From: Alkalihalobacillus sp. TS-13
Lineage (GTDB): Bacteria > Bacillota > Bacilli > Bacillales > Fictibacillaceae
Direction of reading: 5' to 3'
NCBI RefSeq assembly: GCF_019720915.1
Contig: NZ_JAHKSI010000007.1
Span: 18,620 to 82,619, forward strand
DNA: 64,000 bases
The position numbers and the translations under genes are program-made. Under the pieces are notes generated by a model. It searched no databases. It was not told the DNA's origin and saw nothing but the letters and a program-made list of their open reading frames with translations. Numbering within the stretch: the first letter of the stretch is position 1; each line of letters opens with the position of its first letter. Shown here piece by piece: positions 15,668 to 25,124 of this stretch.

Positions 15668-16909
15668 TTAATGCGATATGACATTCGGAGCTTTCAGGAC
15701 AGGGAGTGGCTCATTTAAATTATACGGCCCTACTTCCTGTACGTTCGAACCTAAGAAATAGACTTGTTCATATCCAAACTGATGTGCTGTTAACAAAATG
15801 GATTCAATCATTGCCATGTACATCATGTTATTTTCAAGCCTTGATCCTTCAACAAGTTCGATTACTGCCGTCTTCTCCTTTTCACTAATTCGTTTTATAA
15901 AGATGTTAGGTTGTATTGTATCTTCATTCCCAAATCCACTTGTATCCAATTTCATTGATTTCACAATTCCTTCTAACGATGTCGGTTCTCGAGAGTCCTT
16001 TGCTTTGAGCCTTTCACCAAGCAACAGGATTCCTTTTTCTGTAAACAAAGTGTTGAATCCTTTTTCTGGACCTTTGATATCAACTGTTTCTATAGGTCCG
16101 AAGTGAGCAAACTCGTATCCTGGCTCTCCATTGGTTCTGAACAACACCTGCTTATACCCAAGACTATAGGCTGTATGGTCAACCGTATCCATGAACATTC
16201 GTTCACCTGTCGTTCCCTGAATGGTCCCAGGTTCAATATCAAGGATGAGCTCATTCTTTTCTGGATCATCTGAAACTTTGACTCTGTCACCCTTGTGGAA
16301 ATCCGTTGCAAATAGGCCCATTTCCTCTGTATCAATCATTTGGAATGCCTCACGTAACGCTTCGATTTTTGGCAGTCCTTTATCTGCAAGATAACTGACG
16401 GGCACTACGTTCTCAGCCTCTTCATCCGTATAGTAGACGGTAACCGCCTGTTTATCATCAGGCACTTCGACTGCTGCTGAATGATAGGTGACGTTATTGC
16501 TTTCATACGCTTTCGGTTCGATTTTATTCTCTGCAGGCGGTTTAGCCGGCTGTGCTTCCCGCTCTTCTGGATCAGCAGCTGGAGGCATGGACTCCTCGGG
16601 TGTTTTTTGTATCAAAGGAGCTTCCTTACCTATTTCCGAAGAACCATGTGAACTGTATTTCACTTCACTGCCTGGGCTTTTAAAAACGGTTTCCTTCAGT
16701 ACAGCAGGTGAAATGATGGCAGCGATGAGTAGGACACAGGCAGCAGCAAGTATCGGCATGAATTTAAAGGACTTCCGTTTCGTTTTTTTTGTTTCAATTC
16801 GACTTTCAATCTTTTCAAACAACTCTTCTTTCGTCTGTCGATCCTCCACTGCAGGAAAATCACGAAGTGTTTGAATGATTTTTTCTTCGTTCCAATTAGA
16901 CTGTCCCAT
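15668..16909 (-). CDS. rsiX: Anti-sigma-X factor RsiX (GerMN domains)
   Basis: Membrane anti-sigma factor of 413 aa that holds SigX inactive. Residues 1-50 are cytoplasmic, with one membrane helix at about 53-70 (FMPILAAACVLLIAAII). A Pro/Glu/Lys linker leads to an outer region with a GerMN-like domain (VTVYYTDEEAENVVPVS...GTTGERMFMDTV) and a related second half. I start at ATG 16909; the frame extends upstream inside sigX but only this ATG gives the usual N-terminus. The ribosome site GGAGG is 12 nt away, which is long. It overlaps sigX by 14 nt. Confidence 0.85.
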   Translation of the reverse strand: MGQSNWNEEKIIQTLRDFPAVEDRQTKEELFEKIESRIETKKTKRKSFKFMPILAAACVLLIAAIISPAVLKETVFKSPGSEVKYSSHGSSEIGKEAPLIQKTPEESMPPAADPEEREAQPAKPPAENKIEPKAYESNNVTYHSAAVEVPDDKQAVTVYYTDEEAENVVPVSYLADKGLPKIEALREAFQMIDTEEMGLFATDFHKGDRVKVSDDPEKNELILDIEPGTIQGTTGERMFMDTVDHTAYSLGYKQVLFRTNGEPGYEFAHFGPIETVDIKGPEKGFNTLFTEKGILLLGERLKAKDSREPTSLEGIVKSMKLDTSGFGNEDTIQPNIFIKRISEKEKTAVIELVEGSRLENNMMYMAMIESILLTAHQFGYEQVYFLGSNVQEVGPYNLNEPLPVLKAPNVISH

Positions 16910-17444
16910 TTGACAATTCTTCCTCCTTCTTGCTGTCCTCAAGAATGCTTTTCAACGTTTTAAGTGTCCTGTGCTGCACGGTTTTGACTTTTCCTTCAGA
17001 CCAACCCATGATCGCTGCCGATTCTTTTATACTAAAACCATGGATATATCGTAGTAATATCAACTGACGATGCTCCTCTTTACATTGTGATAAAGCCTCG
17101 TACATTTGTTTGAAAGATTCATTCTGTTCAAGGATTTCATCTGGTAATTTACCAGGATGGATCAGTTGATTATCTCTTTCTTCTACGTCAAATGACCCTA
17201 TGATCGTTTTTCTTTGTCTCTTTTGTTTTCTTATATAATCGATCGCTACATTTCGTGCGATTGAAAATAACCATGTTTTTTCACTGCTATCCCCTTTGAA
17301 CTTGTCATAGGAGTTTATAACTTTTATATAAACGTCTTGGACGAGTTCTTCTGCTGCATCTCGATCCCGTAACAAATAAACAAGAAATTGAAACAGCGAT
17401 TGGTGATAGTCCATATATAACCGGTTAAATATATGCTCCACCAC
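16896..17444 (-). CDS. sigX: ECF sigma factor SigX
   Basis: ECF sigma factor of 182 aa, close in pattern to B. subtilis SigX: YHQSLFQFLVYLLRDRDAAEELVQDVYIKV in region 2 and QLILLRYIHGFSIKESAAIMGWSEGKVKTVQHR in region 4. It controls cell-surface charge and envelope genes in Bacillus. It starts at GTG with GGGGGAG 7 nt upstream. A TGAAAC-N16-CGAC promoter on the same strand suggests autoregulation. It overlaps rsiX, as in B. subtilis. Confidence 0.9.
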   Translation of the reverse strand: MVEHIFNRLYMDYHQSLFQFLVYLLRDRDAAEELVQDVYIKVINSYDKFKGDSSEKTWLFSIARNVAIDYIRKQKRQRKTIIGSFDVEERDNQLIHPGKLPDEILEQNESFKQMYEALSQCKEEHRQLILLRYIHGFSIKESAAIMGWSEGKVKTVQHRTLKTLKSILEDSKKEEELSNGTV

Positions 17445-17471
17445 GGCTTTCTCCCCCTCTTACTATTAATA

Positions 17472-17497
17472 GTCGATTTCTACCTGAAAAAGTTTCA
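17472..17497 (-). promoter_or_regulatory. SigX-type autoregulatory promoter
   Basis: On the minus strand TGAAAC (17492-17497), 16-bp spacer, CGAC (17472-17475), about 28 bp from the sigX start. Confidence 0.75.
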
Positions 17498-17534
17498 ATC
17501 ACAAATAAATTGTTTGGAAACATGGCGTATACAG

Positions 17535-17561
17535 TCAAAGTTTTCCGATAATTACCGATAT
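17535..17561 (+). promoter_or_regulatory. Sigma-D promoter of the chemoreceptor
   Basis: TCAA (17535-17538), 15-bp spacer, ACCGATAT (17554-17561); one mismatch in each box to TAAA-N15-GCCGATAT. It lies about 50 bp before the chemoreceptor start. Confidence 0.65.
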
Positions 17562-17609
17562 AAGATGTAGATTACTTCGCTTATCTATATGAATGGAGGA
17601 ACATATATA

Positions 17610-18938
17610 ATGTCCACGAAAAGCTCAGTCCTAACGAACAAGGTTGCATCCTTCAACTCTTTAAGGTCGTTGAAAAGTGTTGGCGTTAAACTATTTTTGG
17701 TATTGCTCGTCAGCTTGATCATCAGCATCCCTATATCTACATTCCTCAACAGCTTGATTTCAGGCCTGGTTGATGATCTTTCTACAAGTGTCGCTTTTGT
17801 TATCAATACGATTGTCAGCCTTATTGTTACTTCATTCCTGATCATGCTTGCCGTCCGCTTCCTGATTTTGAATCCTTTATATGAAACGGTCCGTACAATG
17901 AAAAGAGTTGCAAGTGGTGACTTAAGGACGAAGCTTGATATTCAATCAAAGGATGAATTCGGACAACTTGCAAATGCATTCAATCAGATGACCAGGAACT
18001 TACGGGCACTTATTGAAGATGTACGGATCAATAGTGATCAGGTTGCGGAAACATCAAAACAATTCATCAATCAGGTTCAGCTTACAAGTACCTCCACACA
18101 GGAGATCAATACAATGCTGCGAGAAGTGGCATCAGGGACTGATACCCAGTTGAGTGGAGCAGAACAAACAGCCCAGATCATGGATGAAATGACAGCTGGA
18201 ATACAACGGATTGCTGAATCCGCATCAATGGTTGCTGAAATGTCCAACAGGGCAACAGATGAAGTCGACTCTGGTAAGACATTCATCGTAAAAGTAAGGC
18301 AGCAGATGGATGCGATCGACTCAGTCACCGATAATGTAGCAGAAGAAATTCAACAACTCAGCTTACAATCAAAAGAAATCAATCAGATCGTCAATGTCAT
18401 TACCGAGATTGCAAACCAGACTAACCTCCTAGCACTGAATGCAGCGATCGAGGCTGCACGTGCAGGTGAACACGGGAAAGGATTTGCGGTCGTAGCGAAA
18501 GAGGTTCAAAAGCTTGCTGAACAATCCGAGAAATCCGCTTCACAAATCTCTGAACTCGTCAAACGCATCCAGACACATACCCAACAAACCGTTTCAGTAA
18601 TGAACAGCGGTAAAAAAGAAGTCGAAACCGGAACAGTGGTGATCGGAGACGCTGAACAATCCTTCGAAAAAATTGCAACAATCATTGAAGAGGTTGCCGG
18701 ACAAATCCAGGACGTTTCTGCATCTGTTGAAGAAATTTCTGCGAGTTCTGAGCAAGTCCATACCGCTACAACGGAAACGGCACGTATCGCACGAGAATCA
18801 GCAGAACGTACACAACAAGTATCTGCCACTACAGATGGTCAGCTGGCCACGATGGTAGAAGTCAATAACCAGGCAGACTCTTTGACGACAACCGCACAAG
18901 CTTTAATGAAATCAATCAAATCTTTCAAATTTAATTAA
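17610..18938 (+). CDS. Methyl-accepting chemotaxis protein with no sensor domain
   Basis: Chemoreceptor-type signalling protein of 442 aa. Two hydrophobic helices (about 20-42 and 57-82) are joined by only a short loop, so there is no normal extracellular ligand domain. A HAMP domain follows (about 85-137, [33 protein letters not shown]), then a long coiled coil. The conserved hairpin tip lies near 255-290 ([38 protein letters not shown]). The ATG at 17610 follows AATGGAGG; an earlier ATG overlaps that site. It may sense membrane state or work with other receptors; this is inference. Confidence 0.92.
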   Translation: MSTKSSVLTNKVASFNSLRSLKSVGVKLFLVLLVSLIISIPISTFLNSLISGLVDDLSTSVAFVINTIVSLIVTSFLIMLAVRFLILNPLYETVRTMKRVASGDLRTKLDIQSKDEFGQLANAFNQMTRNLRALIEDVRINSDQVAETSKQFINQVQLTSTSTQEINTMLREVASGTDTQLSGAEQTAQIMDEMTAGIQRIAESASMVAEMSNRATDEVDSGKTFIVKVRQQMDAIDSVTDNVAEEIQQLSLQSKEINQIVNVITEIANQTNLLALNAAIEAARAGEHGKGFAVVAKEVQKLAEQSEKSASQISELVKRIQTHTQQTVSVMNSGKKEVETGTVVIGDAEQSFEKIATIIEEVAGQIQDVSASVEEISASSEQVHTATTETARIARESAERTQQVSATTDGQLATMVEVNNQADSLTTTAQALMKSIKSFKFN

Positions 18939-18959
18939 AAGGCTTTGTTATACTTTATT

Positions 18960-19465
18960 ATTGATTTTTGCGAAATTCACTCCCGGGCGACCCGCGAACA
19001 AACGAAAAGCGGAAGCGACCCGATTAGTCACGCAGGTCACTGGAAAACTGACGAGAAGGCTCGAACCAAACAAAGACTTGGTTCTGCGTGGGCTCACTCA
19101 TAAGGATGTCAATCAATGTGTCGACCGCCGCAGGAAGTTTAAAGTGATCCAAGTGACTGGTCGCTGAGCTAGACATCACTTCTCTGCATTAACCTACTTC
19201 CTCACTTGCACAGGAAGTCAACACAAAAATGAAATCATTTTTCGTGTCTGCGATGAGAATTCTTAGAAGCTTTCCTTATGCTAGCTTCGACGTTCACCAC
19301 AGAACGTACTTGTACAGGATGTACTGGCTTCGACGTTCACCATAGGACGTGGTGGTATTTAGTCGAAGTTCATTAATATAGTCGAAGATCCTTTTTAAAG
19401 AGTGTGGAGTCTCGCTTGGCTCGCTTTTCCCGCAGGAGTGTCGTAAATTTCGCTTCAATCAAACA
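18960..19465 (-). repeat. R1 element, copy e (long form, inverted)
   Basis: Mirror image of copy b: it opens GAAATTCACTCCCGGGCG and ends CGCAGGAGTGTCGTAAATTT, with the CTTCGACGTTCACC module and AAAATGAAATCATTTT inside. It occupies most of the chemoreceptor to germination-operon gap. The 68-aa frame inside is repeat-derived. Confidence 0.88.
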
Positions 19466-19522
19466 TAGTTAGATATCAACAGTATGAATAAATAAATCCA
19501 ATTAAAAATGGGACCTTTCAAG

Positions 19523-19582
19523 AAAGGGACTGTTCTAAAAGAAAAGTGTCAAATACTTTTGGGACAGCCCCTTCTTTTTTAT
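19523..19582 (+). repeat. Family A repeat relic / possible terminator
   Basis: GGGACTGTTCTAAAAG, AAGTGTCAAATACTTTTGGG, ACAGCCCC, then TTCTTTTTT. These are the two ends of family A without the core, folding as a hairpin with a T run. Confidence 0.6.
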
Positions 19583-19645
19583 GCCTGAAAACTGTTAAGA
19601 GTTTGTTCCAGTATCGCATACTTGTACTAATAATTGGAAAGTGTA

Positions 19646-21202
19646 ATGAGTGACAACTTCGGTTCTGAAAGGAATTTTCGGATGATAAAGAAACTGCTTC
19701 AGAAGTGGACGGACTCTTCCCAAATACAAAATGAAAAAGGTGGAAATGAACCTCATACCCTTTCTGATATCTATGAATTAGCTTCTAATTCCAATGATTT
19801 TGAACAGTTTGAAATAGTGAATGAAAGCAGTACGATCCATATTTCTTATATAAAGACACTGGTTGATATGGACACACTACACCGTGACATTCTTCCTTAT
19901 ATCCAACGTGAGAAACAATGGAAGTTAGAAGATTTAAAAAGGGATATTCCAATTGATAACATTCTTCAATCAGATAAGATACCAGAAATAAAGGAAAAAC
20001 TCCTTGCTGGTTATATCATTCTTCAATTGGATCGTAACTCTGATGAATGTTTATTGATAAAGGCTCTTTCTGCTTCGAATAGAGAAGTTGCGGCACCCGA
20101 AATAGAATTCAGCGTTTTAGGACCTAAAGAAGCATTTGTTGAATCCCTTGACACAAATTTGCATCTAATCCGAAAAAGATTACCCACATTACACCTGACT
20201 GTTGATGAAATGAGAATTGGAACGACTTCGAAAACATTGGTGAGTGTACTTTATATAAAAGGTATTGCTAATGAAGAGAATATCAATACTGTACTACAAA
20301 GGATAGAGGATATCGACTTTGATCAGATTTTGGACAGTTCGTTTATCACACAACTGATAGCAGACAATCAAAATTCACCCTTTCCTCAGTTGATCGATTC
20401 TGAGAGACCCGATCGTGTTTCAGCAGCATTGGCAGAAGGCAAAATCGCAATTCTTACGGAAGGTTCTCCGCATGCGTTGATCGGTCCGACAACCCTCATC
20501 GAGTTTTTTTCATCGTTTGAAGATTATTTTTTGAACTGGCACGTCGCGAGCACCTTCCGGGTCATAAGAATGTTTTCAGTCATGTTCTCTGTTTTAGCTA
20601 CACCGATCTATGTTGCTGTGTTGACATTTCATTATGAATTGATCCCGAAAGACCTGTTGGGAATACTGATTACTTCGCGGAGTAATATCCCATTTCCACC
20701 TATAATAGAAGCGATCATACTCGAACTCGCAATTGAATTGTTGCGTGAGGCAGGAGCACGATTACCGACGAAAGTCGGGCAGACGATCGGTATCGTAGGG
20801 GGTATCGTCATTGGAACAGCCTCGGTTGAAGCAGGTCTGACGAGTAATGTCCTCCTTATCATTGTCGCTCTTGCCGCACTAGCTTCTTTTACGACCCCGG
20901 TTTATAAAATGGGTAACACCATCCGGTTGATCCGATTTCCTTTTTTGTTCTTTGCACAATTTTGGGGGTTATTGGGAATCATGATTTGTTTCTGTTTCTT
21001 GCTTGTCCATCTATTACGCCTTGAATCTCTTGGAAGGCCATACATGGAGCCACTTTTCCCCCCAAGAGTTCAAGATTTGAAGGATACGATTATACGTCTT
21101 CCGTTCTCTGCACAATCCTTACGCCCGATCAATTTACAAACTGAGGACACAAAGCGCTTCAAAAAACAAAAGGCAAAGCAAAAAAAAGATATAGATGAAT
21201 AG
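19646..21202 (+). CDS. Spore germination protein, GerA family A subunit
   Basis: Germinant receptor A subunit of 518 aa in the spore inner membrane. It has a large N-terminal soluble domain (about 1-290) and about five C-terminal membrane helices (about 300-480). Family motifs include VDMDTLHRDILPYIQRE near the start, IEFFSSFEDYF and LELAIELLREAGARLPTKVGQTIGIVGGIVIGTASVEAGL. The ATG at 19646 lies after GGAAAG. It is first in an A-B-C operon; the B gene starts 23 nt after its stop. Germinant (amino acid or sugar) and ortholog (GerA, GerB, GerK, Ynd) cannot be told from sequence. Confidence 0.93.
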   Translation: MSDNFGSERNFRMIKKLLQKWTDSSQIQNEKGGNEPHTLSDIYELASNSNDFEQFEIVNESSTIHISYIKTLVDMDTLHRDILPYIQREKQWKLEDLKRDIPIDNILQSDKIPEIKEKLLAGYIILQLDRNSDECLLIKALSASNREVAAPEIEFSVLGPKEAFVESLDTNLHLIRKRLPTLHLTVDEMRIGTTSKTLVSVLYIKGIANEENINTVLQRIEDIDFDQILDSSFITQLIADNQNSPFPQLIDSERPDRVSAALAEGKIAILTEGSPHALIGPTTLIEFFSSFEDYFLNWHVASTFRVIRMFSVMFSVLATPIYVAVLTFHYELIPKDLLGILITSRSNIPFPPIIEAIILELAIELLREAGARLPTKVGQTIGIVGGIVIGTASVEAGLTSNVLLIIVALAALASFTTPVYKMGNTIRLIRFPFLFFAQFWGLLGIMICFCFLLVHLLRLESLGRPYMEPLFPPRVQDLKDTIIRLPFSAQSLRPINLQTEDTKRFKKQKAKQKKDIDE

Positions 21203-21225
21203 GTCAGAAAGGAGGAAGATCTTTG

Positions 21226-22317
21226 ATGAGCAGCAATATAAAAGAACGTTATAAAGTCTCGGCAGGCATGGCGTTTTTCCTGATTCATACGATGCAAGTC
21301 GGCATCGGTCTTTTAGGATACCAACGGTATATAGCCAAAAACGCCGAGTATGATTCATGGATATCAATCATCATTACAGGTCTTTCCATCCATCTGATCC
21401 TATGGATGATGTATACGATGTTAAATAAGGAGAACGGAGATTTAGTTGCAATCCATGCACGTGCATATGGTCAACGTTTGGGTAAATTTTTCAGCTTCCT
21501 ATTTGCGGTCTATTTCTTATTGATGGCTGTCACTGTCCTGCGCAGTTATCTCGAAGTTGTTCAAGTCTGGATGTTCCCAGATATGAACCAGCCTTTTTTC
21601 CTTTTGGTCTTCATCACTCTCATTTATTATACGGTATCAGCAGGTTTCAGGACCGTAGCGGGAATCGCATTTTTCGGTGTCACACTTCCTCTAGTCCTTA
21701 TTTTGTTTTTATATTTTCCATTACAGTATAGTGATTGGGACTACCTTCAACCGGTTTTCAATCATTCGATCAAAGATATCTTATTATCTTCTAAGGTAGC
21801 AACACTGGAGTTTATTGGATTTGAAGTAATCCTGATCCTGTATCCTTTTCTCAAAAATGCTGAGAAATCACAAAAATGGAGCCATTACGGTATCCTTTTT
21901 TCAACCTTCCTCTATGTCGTCGTTGCAGTGGTGTCGTTCTCATATTTTAGCCAAGAACAGCTCGGAAGGACGATTTGGGCTACGTTAAGCATGTTTAAGA
22001 TTGCGGAATTTCCATTTGTTGAACGCTTCGAATATATCGCCATAATGATATGGGCATTAATCACATTTCCAAACATCTGCATTAGTTTATGGTGTGCCGG
22101 CCGTACCCTTAAACGGACATTCAGCATAAGGCAAAGGAGTTCATTGATAGGCATGCTCCTTATTGTTTATACTCTTCAGCTTTTGATAACCGACCGTGAA
22201 ATGGTAGATATGTTCATGACTGCCGTATCCAGATTAGGATTTTATTTGATTTATTTCTATACCCCCTTCCTATTCATCATCTTTCATCTCCAATCACGAA
22301 GGAGGCGAGAACGATGA
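21226..22317 (+). CDS. Spore germination protein, GerB subunit (APC-type permease)
   Basis: Multi-span membrane protein of 363 aa of the GerAB/GerKB family, related to amino-acid permeases, with about ten helices. It binds the germinant in family members. The opening VSAGMAFFLIHTMQVGIGLLG is typical. AAAGGAGG precedes both TTG 21223 and ATG 21226; ATG is preferred. It overlaps the C gene by 4 nt (ATGA). Confidence 0.92.
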   Translation: MSSNIKERYKVSAGMAFFLIHTMQVGIGLLGYQRYIAKNAEYDSWISIIITGLSIHLILWMMYTMLNKENGDLVAIHARAYGQRLGKFFSFLFAVYFLLMAVTVLRSYLEVVQVWMFPDMNQPFFLLVFITLIYYTVSAGFRTVAGIAFFGVTLPLVLILFLYFPLQYSDWDYLQPVFNHSIKDILLSSKVATLEFIGFEVILILYPFLKNAEKSQKWSHYGILFSTFLYVVVAVVSFSYFSQEQLGRTIWATLSMFKIAEFPFVERFEYIAIMIWALITFPNICISLWCAGRTLKRTFSIRQRSSLIGMLLIVYTLQLLITDREMVDMFMTAVSRLGFYLIYFYTPFLFIIFHLQSRRRRER

Positions 22318-23390
22318 AAAGATTTATATCGTTGATTACGATCTTTAGCTTACTTCTTACAGGCTGTACGCCTGATAAAGAAATACTTGATGATATCAAC
22401 CTGGTCACTCTGATTGGTTTTGAAAGAGTCGATAGACAAACACAAGGAACAACGGTTGTCCCACAATACCAGCCTGATGGATCGATTAATAATGATTACT
22501 TTACTGCTGTCGGTGAATTCGGCAAAGATATCGGACAAAAATTAAATTTACAGACACAACGCCCTCTCGCCAGCGGAAAGATTGAGATCGTTTTGTTCGG
22601 AAAGGAATTTGCAGAAGGAGGTGTCATTGAAACGAGTGATGCATTTCGTAGGGATCCGAGCGTCAGTGCGAATTTAAAGCTGGCAGTTTATGATGGAAAT
22701 GCGCACGATTTCATCATGGAACATAGACTACCTAACCAGGATCTTGGGATGGCCTTGACAAGATTGATCGAACAAAATTCAAAACAAGAAACGTTTCCCC
22801 CTACTAACATACACCTTTTTTTCAGAGCATTTTTCACAGAAGGTAAAGATTCATTTTTACCTTTATTGGGGGTAAAAGAAAGGAATGTCTATTTGAAAGG
22901 GATCAGTCTGTTCAAGAAAGGAAAGATGGTAGGGGAATTACCTGCCTCCGATCTATATTTGTTCACCCTTCTTCATAATGGTTTCAAAAATGGCAGCTTA
23001 GTCGCAAATGTAAAAGAGCTAAAAGGACAAGTTTCGTTAGGGCACATCGATGCCGAACCCAAAATTGAATTCAAGGGAGATGTGGATTCACCAGAAGTTA
23101 CTTATAATATCAATTTGAAAGCGGTCATAAATGAATACTCAGGTGATATCAAAGGAATAGAAAAAAAGGTGAACCTTATTGAAAAATCAGTCAACAAAGA
23201 ATTAAAAAACAAAGCGGAAAGTCTAATCAAGTCATTGCAAGAACAAAACTTGGATCCATTAGGGGTTGGGAAAAGTGCAAGTGCACATTACCGTAATTGG
23301 AATGAAAAGGAGTGGAATGAGATTTACCCAGATCTTAAAGTAAAGGTGAACTTCAATACCAATATCCTTGAGTCCGGGGTCATGCGATGA
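22314..23390 (+). CDS. Spore germination lipoprotein, GerC subunit
   Basis: Ger(x)C family lipoprotein of 358 aa, outer-face partner of the A and B subunits. The signal peptide ends in the lipobox LLTGC (Cys near residue 18), followed by DKEILDDINLVTLIGFE, the family N-terminus. It ends with ENWKEIYPDLKVKVNF-like sequence (WNEKEWNEIYPDLKVKVNFN), also typical. Start overlaps gerB by 4 nt. Confidence 0.93.
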   Translation: MKRFISLITIFSLLLTGCTPDKEILDDINLVTLIGFERVDRQTQGTTVVPQYQPDGSINNDYFTAVGEFGKDIGQKLNLQTQRPLASGKIEIVLFGKEFAEGGVIETSDAFRRDPSVSANLKLAVYDGNAHDFIMEHRLPNQDLGMALTRLIEQNSKQETFPPTNIHLFFRAFFTEGKDSFLPLLGVKERNVYLKGISLFKKGKMVGELPASDLYLFTLLHNGFKNGSLVANVKELKGQVSLGHIDAEPKIEFKGDVDSPEVTYNINLKAVINEYSGDIKGIEKKVNLIEKSVNKELKNKAESLIKSLQEQNLDPLGVGKSASAHYRNWNEKEWNEIYPDLKVKVNFNTNILESGVMR

Positions 23391-23460
23391 TGTCTGCGCT
23401 GTCATAAAAGAGCATTTGTCAGTCAACAATAAGGGTATCCTCTCCTTGGAGGTGAACCGA

Positions 23461-23802
23461 ATGGGTAAAGAAAAAGATGGAAATCCATCAATTGACGGAA
23501 CGTTGCCTCATCAAGCTAACGCACCTGTTTTTGAAAATGTTGATGAAGACAAACGGAAACCTTTTGTCAATCAATACGGGGTAACGATTGGGGACAGTCA
23601 TTACGAATCGGAAAACTCTCCGCTTGAAAACTGGAGTGATGAAACCGATCCTGACGTCATGTCTGGAGATGATTGGATTCATCCGTATAATGACATCGGT
23701 TGGAATTCAACTGAAAACAGGGAACTAGCTGAAGAGAACCGCATACCCAAAGGAAGTCCTTTCATGCATCCGACAAAAGATGTAAGCTATGCAAGGGACT
23801 GA
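23461..23802 (+). CDS. DUF3905-like small protein
   Basis: Acidic soluble protein of 113 aa. I believe it belongs to DUF3905, seen in spore-forming Bacillaceae: the core PDVMSGDDWIHPYNDIGWNSTENRELAEENR is the recognisable part. GGAGGTGA 9 nt before ATG 23461 sets the start; the frame runs further upstream into gerC without a ribosome site. It follows the germination operon by 70 bp and ends at a terminator, so it may be co-transcribed and sporulation-linked. Function is unknown. Confidence 0.75.
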   Translation: MGKEKDGNPSIDGTLPHQANAPVFENVDEDKRKPFVNQYGVTIGDSHYESENSPLENWSDETDPDVMSGDDWIHPYNDIGWNSTENRELAEENRIPKGSPFMHPTKDVSYARD

Positions 23803-23814
23803 TGAATAAGTAAT

Positions 23815-23846
23815 AGGGGCTGACCATTTTGGACAGCCTCTTTTTT
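23815..23846 (+). terminator. Terminator after germination operon
   Basis: AGGGGCTGACC and GGACAGCCTCT form the stem; six T follow. Confidence 0.8.
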
Positions 23847-23899
23847 AATGATTCTGATTTGTTGCTTTGCAGGTTAAATACCGAAAAGTTTGCGGAATT

Positions 23900-24116
23900 A
23901 GAGAGCTAAAAACTACAGAGCTTAATCAGAAGAGACTTTACGGACATCAGGGACGCTATTTGTGCCAAAATCAGTGTTTCTAAAAATTTAACGGACAGGA
24001 GAGCTGTTACCTGTGACAAAACGAGCTGATTTTGATTGGATTGATGAAAATAAGGTCTCTGGTGTCCGCTATTTTATAAGAAATGGTGATTTTAGCCCAA
24101 ATTCTGTCCGTTAAGG
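23900..24116. repeat. Dispersed repeat, family E (TCTGGTGTCCG), copy 1
   Basis: TTAACGGACAGGAGAGC, CTCTGGTGTCCGCTATTT and TTCTGTCCGTTAAGG form inverted modules. The same words recur at about 32370-32550. No gene is seen in this 336-bp gap. Confidence 0.55.
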
Positions 24117-24139
24117 TTGAACTCGCATTCGAATTAACT

Positions 24140-24916
24140 TCAAAATCCGTAAATCGTCATTCCCCCATCAACAAATAGGGTTTGTCCTGTTACATATGAG
24201 GCTGCGTCTGAAGCCAAAAATACTGCTGGCCCAACCAATTCCGGCAGCTCACCGACACGCTTCAATGGCGTGCGGGACAAAATGCTGTTTAAGTATTCCT
24301 CGTCCTGGAGAAGCTTTTCAGTCAGTGGGGTTTTGAAATACCAGGGGCCGATCGAGTTGACCTGTATGCCGTGCTCTCCCCATTCCAATGCAAGGTTTTT
24401 CGTCATTTGTATCATCGCCGCTTTCGATGCAGCATAGACTACCCCTGTGCGAAGTGCGGTCGTTCCTGCAACAGAAGAAATGTTGATGATTCTTCCAGTG
24501 CCGTTATTTTTCATATGATGGGCAAACTTTTGTGAAAGTTGGAATGCTGAACGCAAATTTGTATCCATGATCGTCTGCCATTCATCTTCAGTTACCTCTA
24601 AGGCTGGAGTACGAATGTTCATTCCCGCATTATTAACGAGGATATCAACCTTCCCGACTTCATCCATCACTTTTTCAACTGTATCATTTACTTCATTTAT
24701 GTTCGTCAAATCTGTAGGATACACATATGCTTCCCGTCCTATTGAACGGATCGATTCAGCAGTAGCTTGAAGATCCTGTTCTGTCCTGGAAAGCAGCACC
24801 ACATCAGCTCCTGCCTCTGCATACCCGATCGCTATCGCTTTTCCTATTCCCCTTCCAGCACCCGTTATAACTGCAACCTTTTCATCTAATCGAAAATTCG
24901 GTAATACACTTATCAT
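24140..24916 (-). CDS. SDR-family oxidoreductase
   Basis: Short-chain dehydrogenase of 258 aa with NAD(P) dependence. The cofactor motif is TGAGRGIG (about 18-25), then NNAG (about 93-96), catalytic Ser in ISSVAG, and YAASK (Tyr and Lys, about 160-164). It ends in TGQTLFVDGGMTIYGF. The sequence is nearest to gluconate 5-dehydrogenase and 3-oxoacyl-ACP reductase types, but the substrate is open. GGAGG lies 7 nt before the ATG. It is a single gene. Confidence 0.92.
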   Translation of the reverse strand: MISVLPNFRLDEKVAVITGAGRGIGKAIAIGYAEAGADVVLLSRTEQDLQATAESIRSIGREAYVYPTDLTNINEVNDTVEKVMDEVGKVDILVNNAGMNIRTPALEVTEDEWQTIMDTNLRSAFQLSQKFAHHMKNNGTGRIINISSVAGTTALRTGVVYAASKAAMIQMTKNLALEWGEHGIQVNSIGPWYFKTPLTEKLLQDEEYLNSILSRTPLKRVGELPELVGPAVFLASDAASYVTGQTLFVDGGMTIYGF

Positions 24917-24940
24917 CCATTATCCTCCTATGTAAGGAAA

Positions 24941-25040
24941 AATTGGCAAATCCAACCCTTAGCGAAGGCTAAGCCATAGTTGCACTTATACTGAAGAAAG
25001 TATTTATACTTTTTTTTAAGTGCAAAAAAGTCAGACATAT
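24941..25040. repeat. Small dispersed repeat, family C (copy 2)
   Basis: TTGGCAAATCCAACC, GGCTAAGCCATAGTTGCAC, ATACTGAAGAAAGTATTTAT, with TTGCACTT/AAGTGCAA inverted ends that can form a hairpin before the cphA 3' end. Confidence 0.6.
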
Positions 25041-25124
25041 CTATACTTTCAAGCTTACACCAACTTATTTTGGATGCAAACTTTTGTACAGATGTGCCTG
25101 ACCTTCTGGGTACTTATTAAATCT

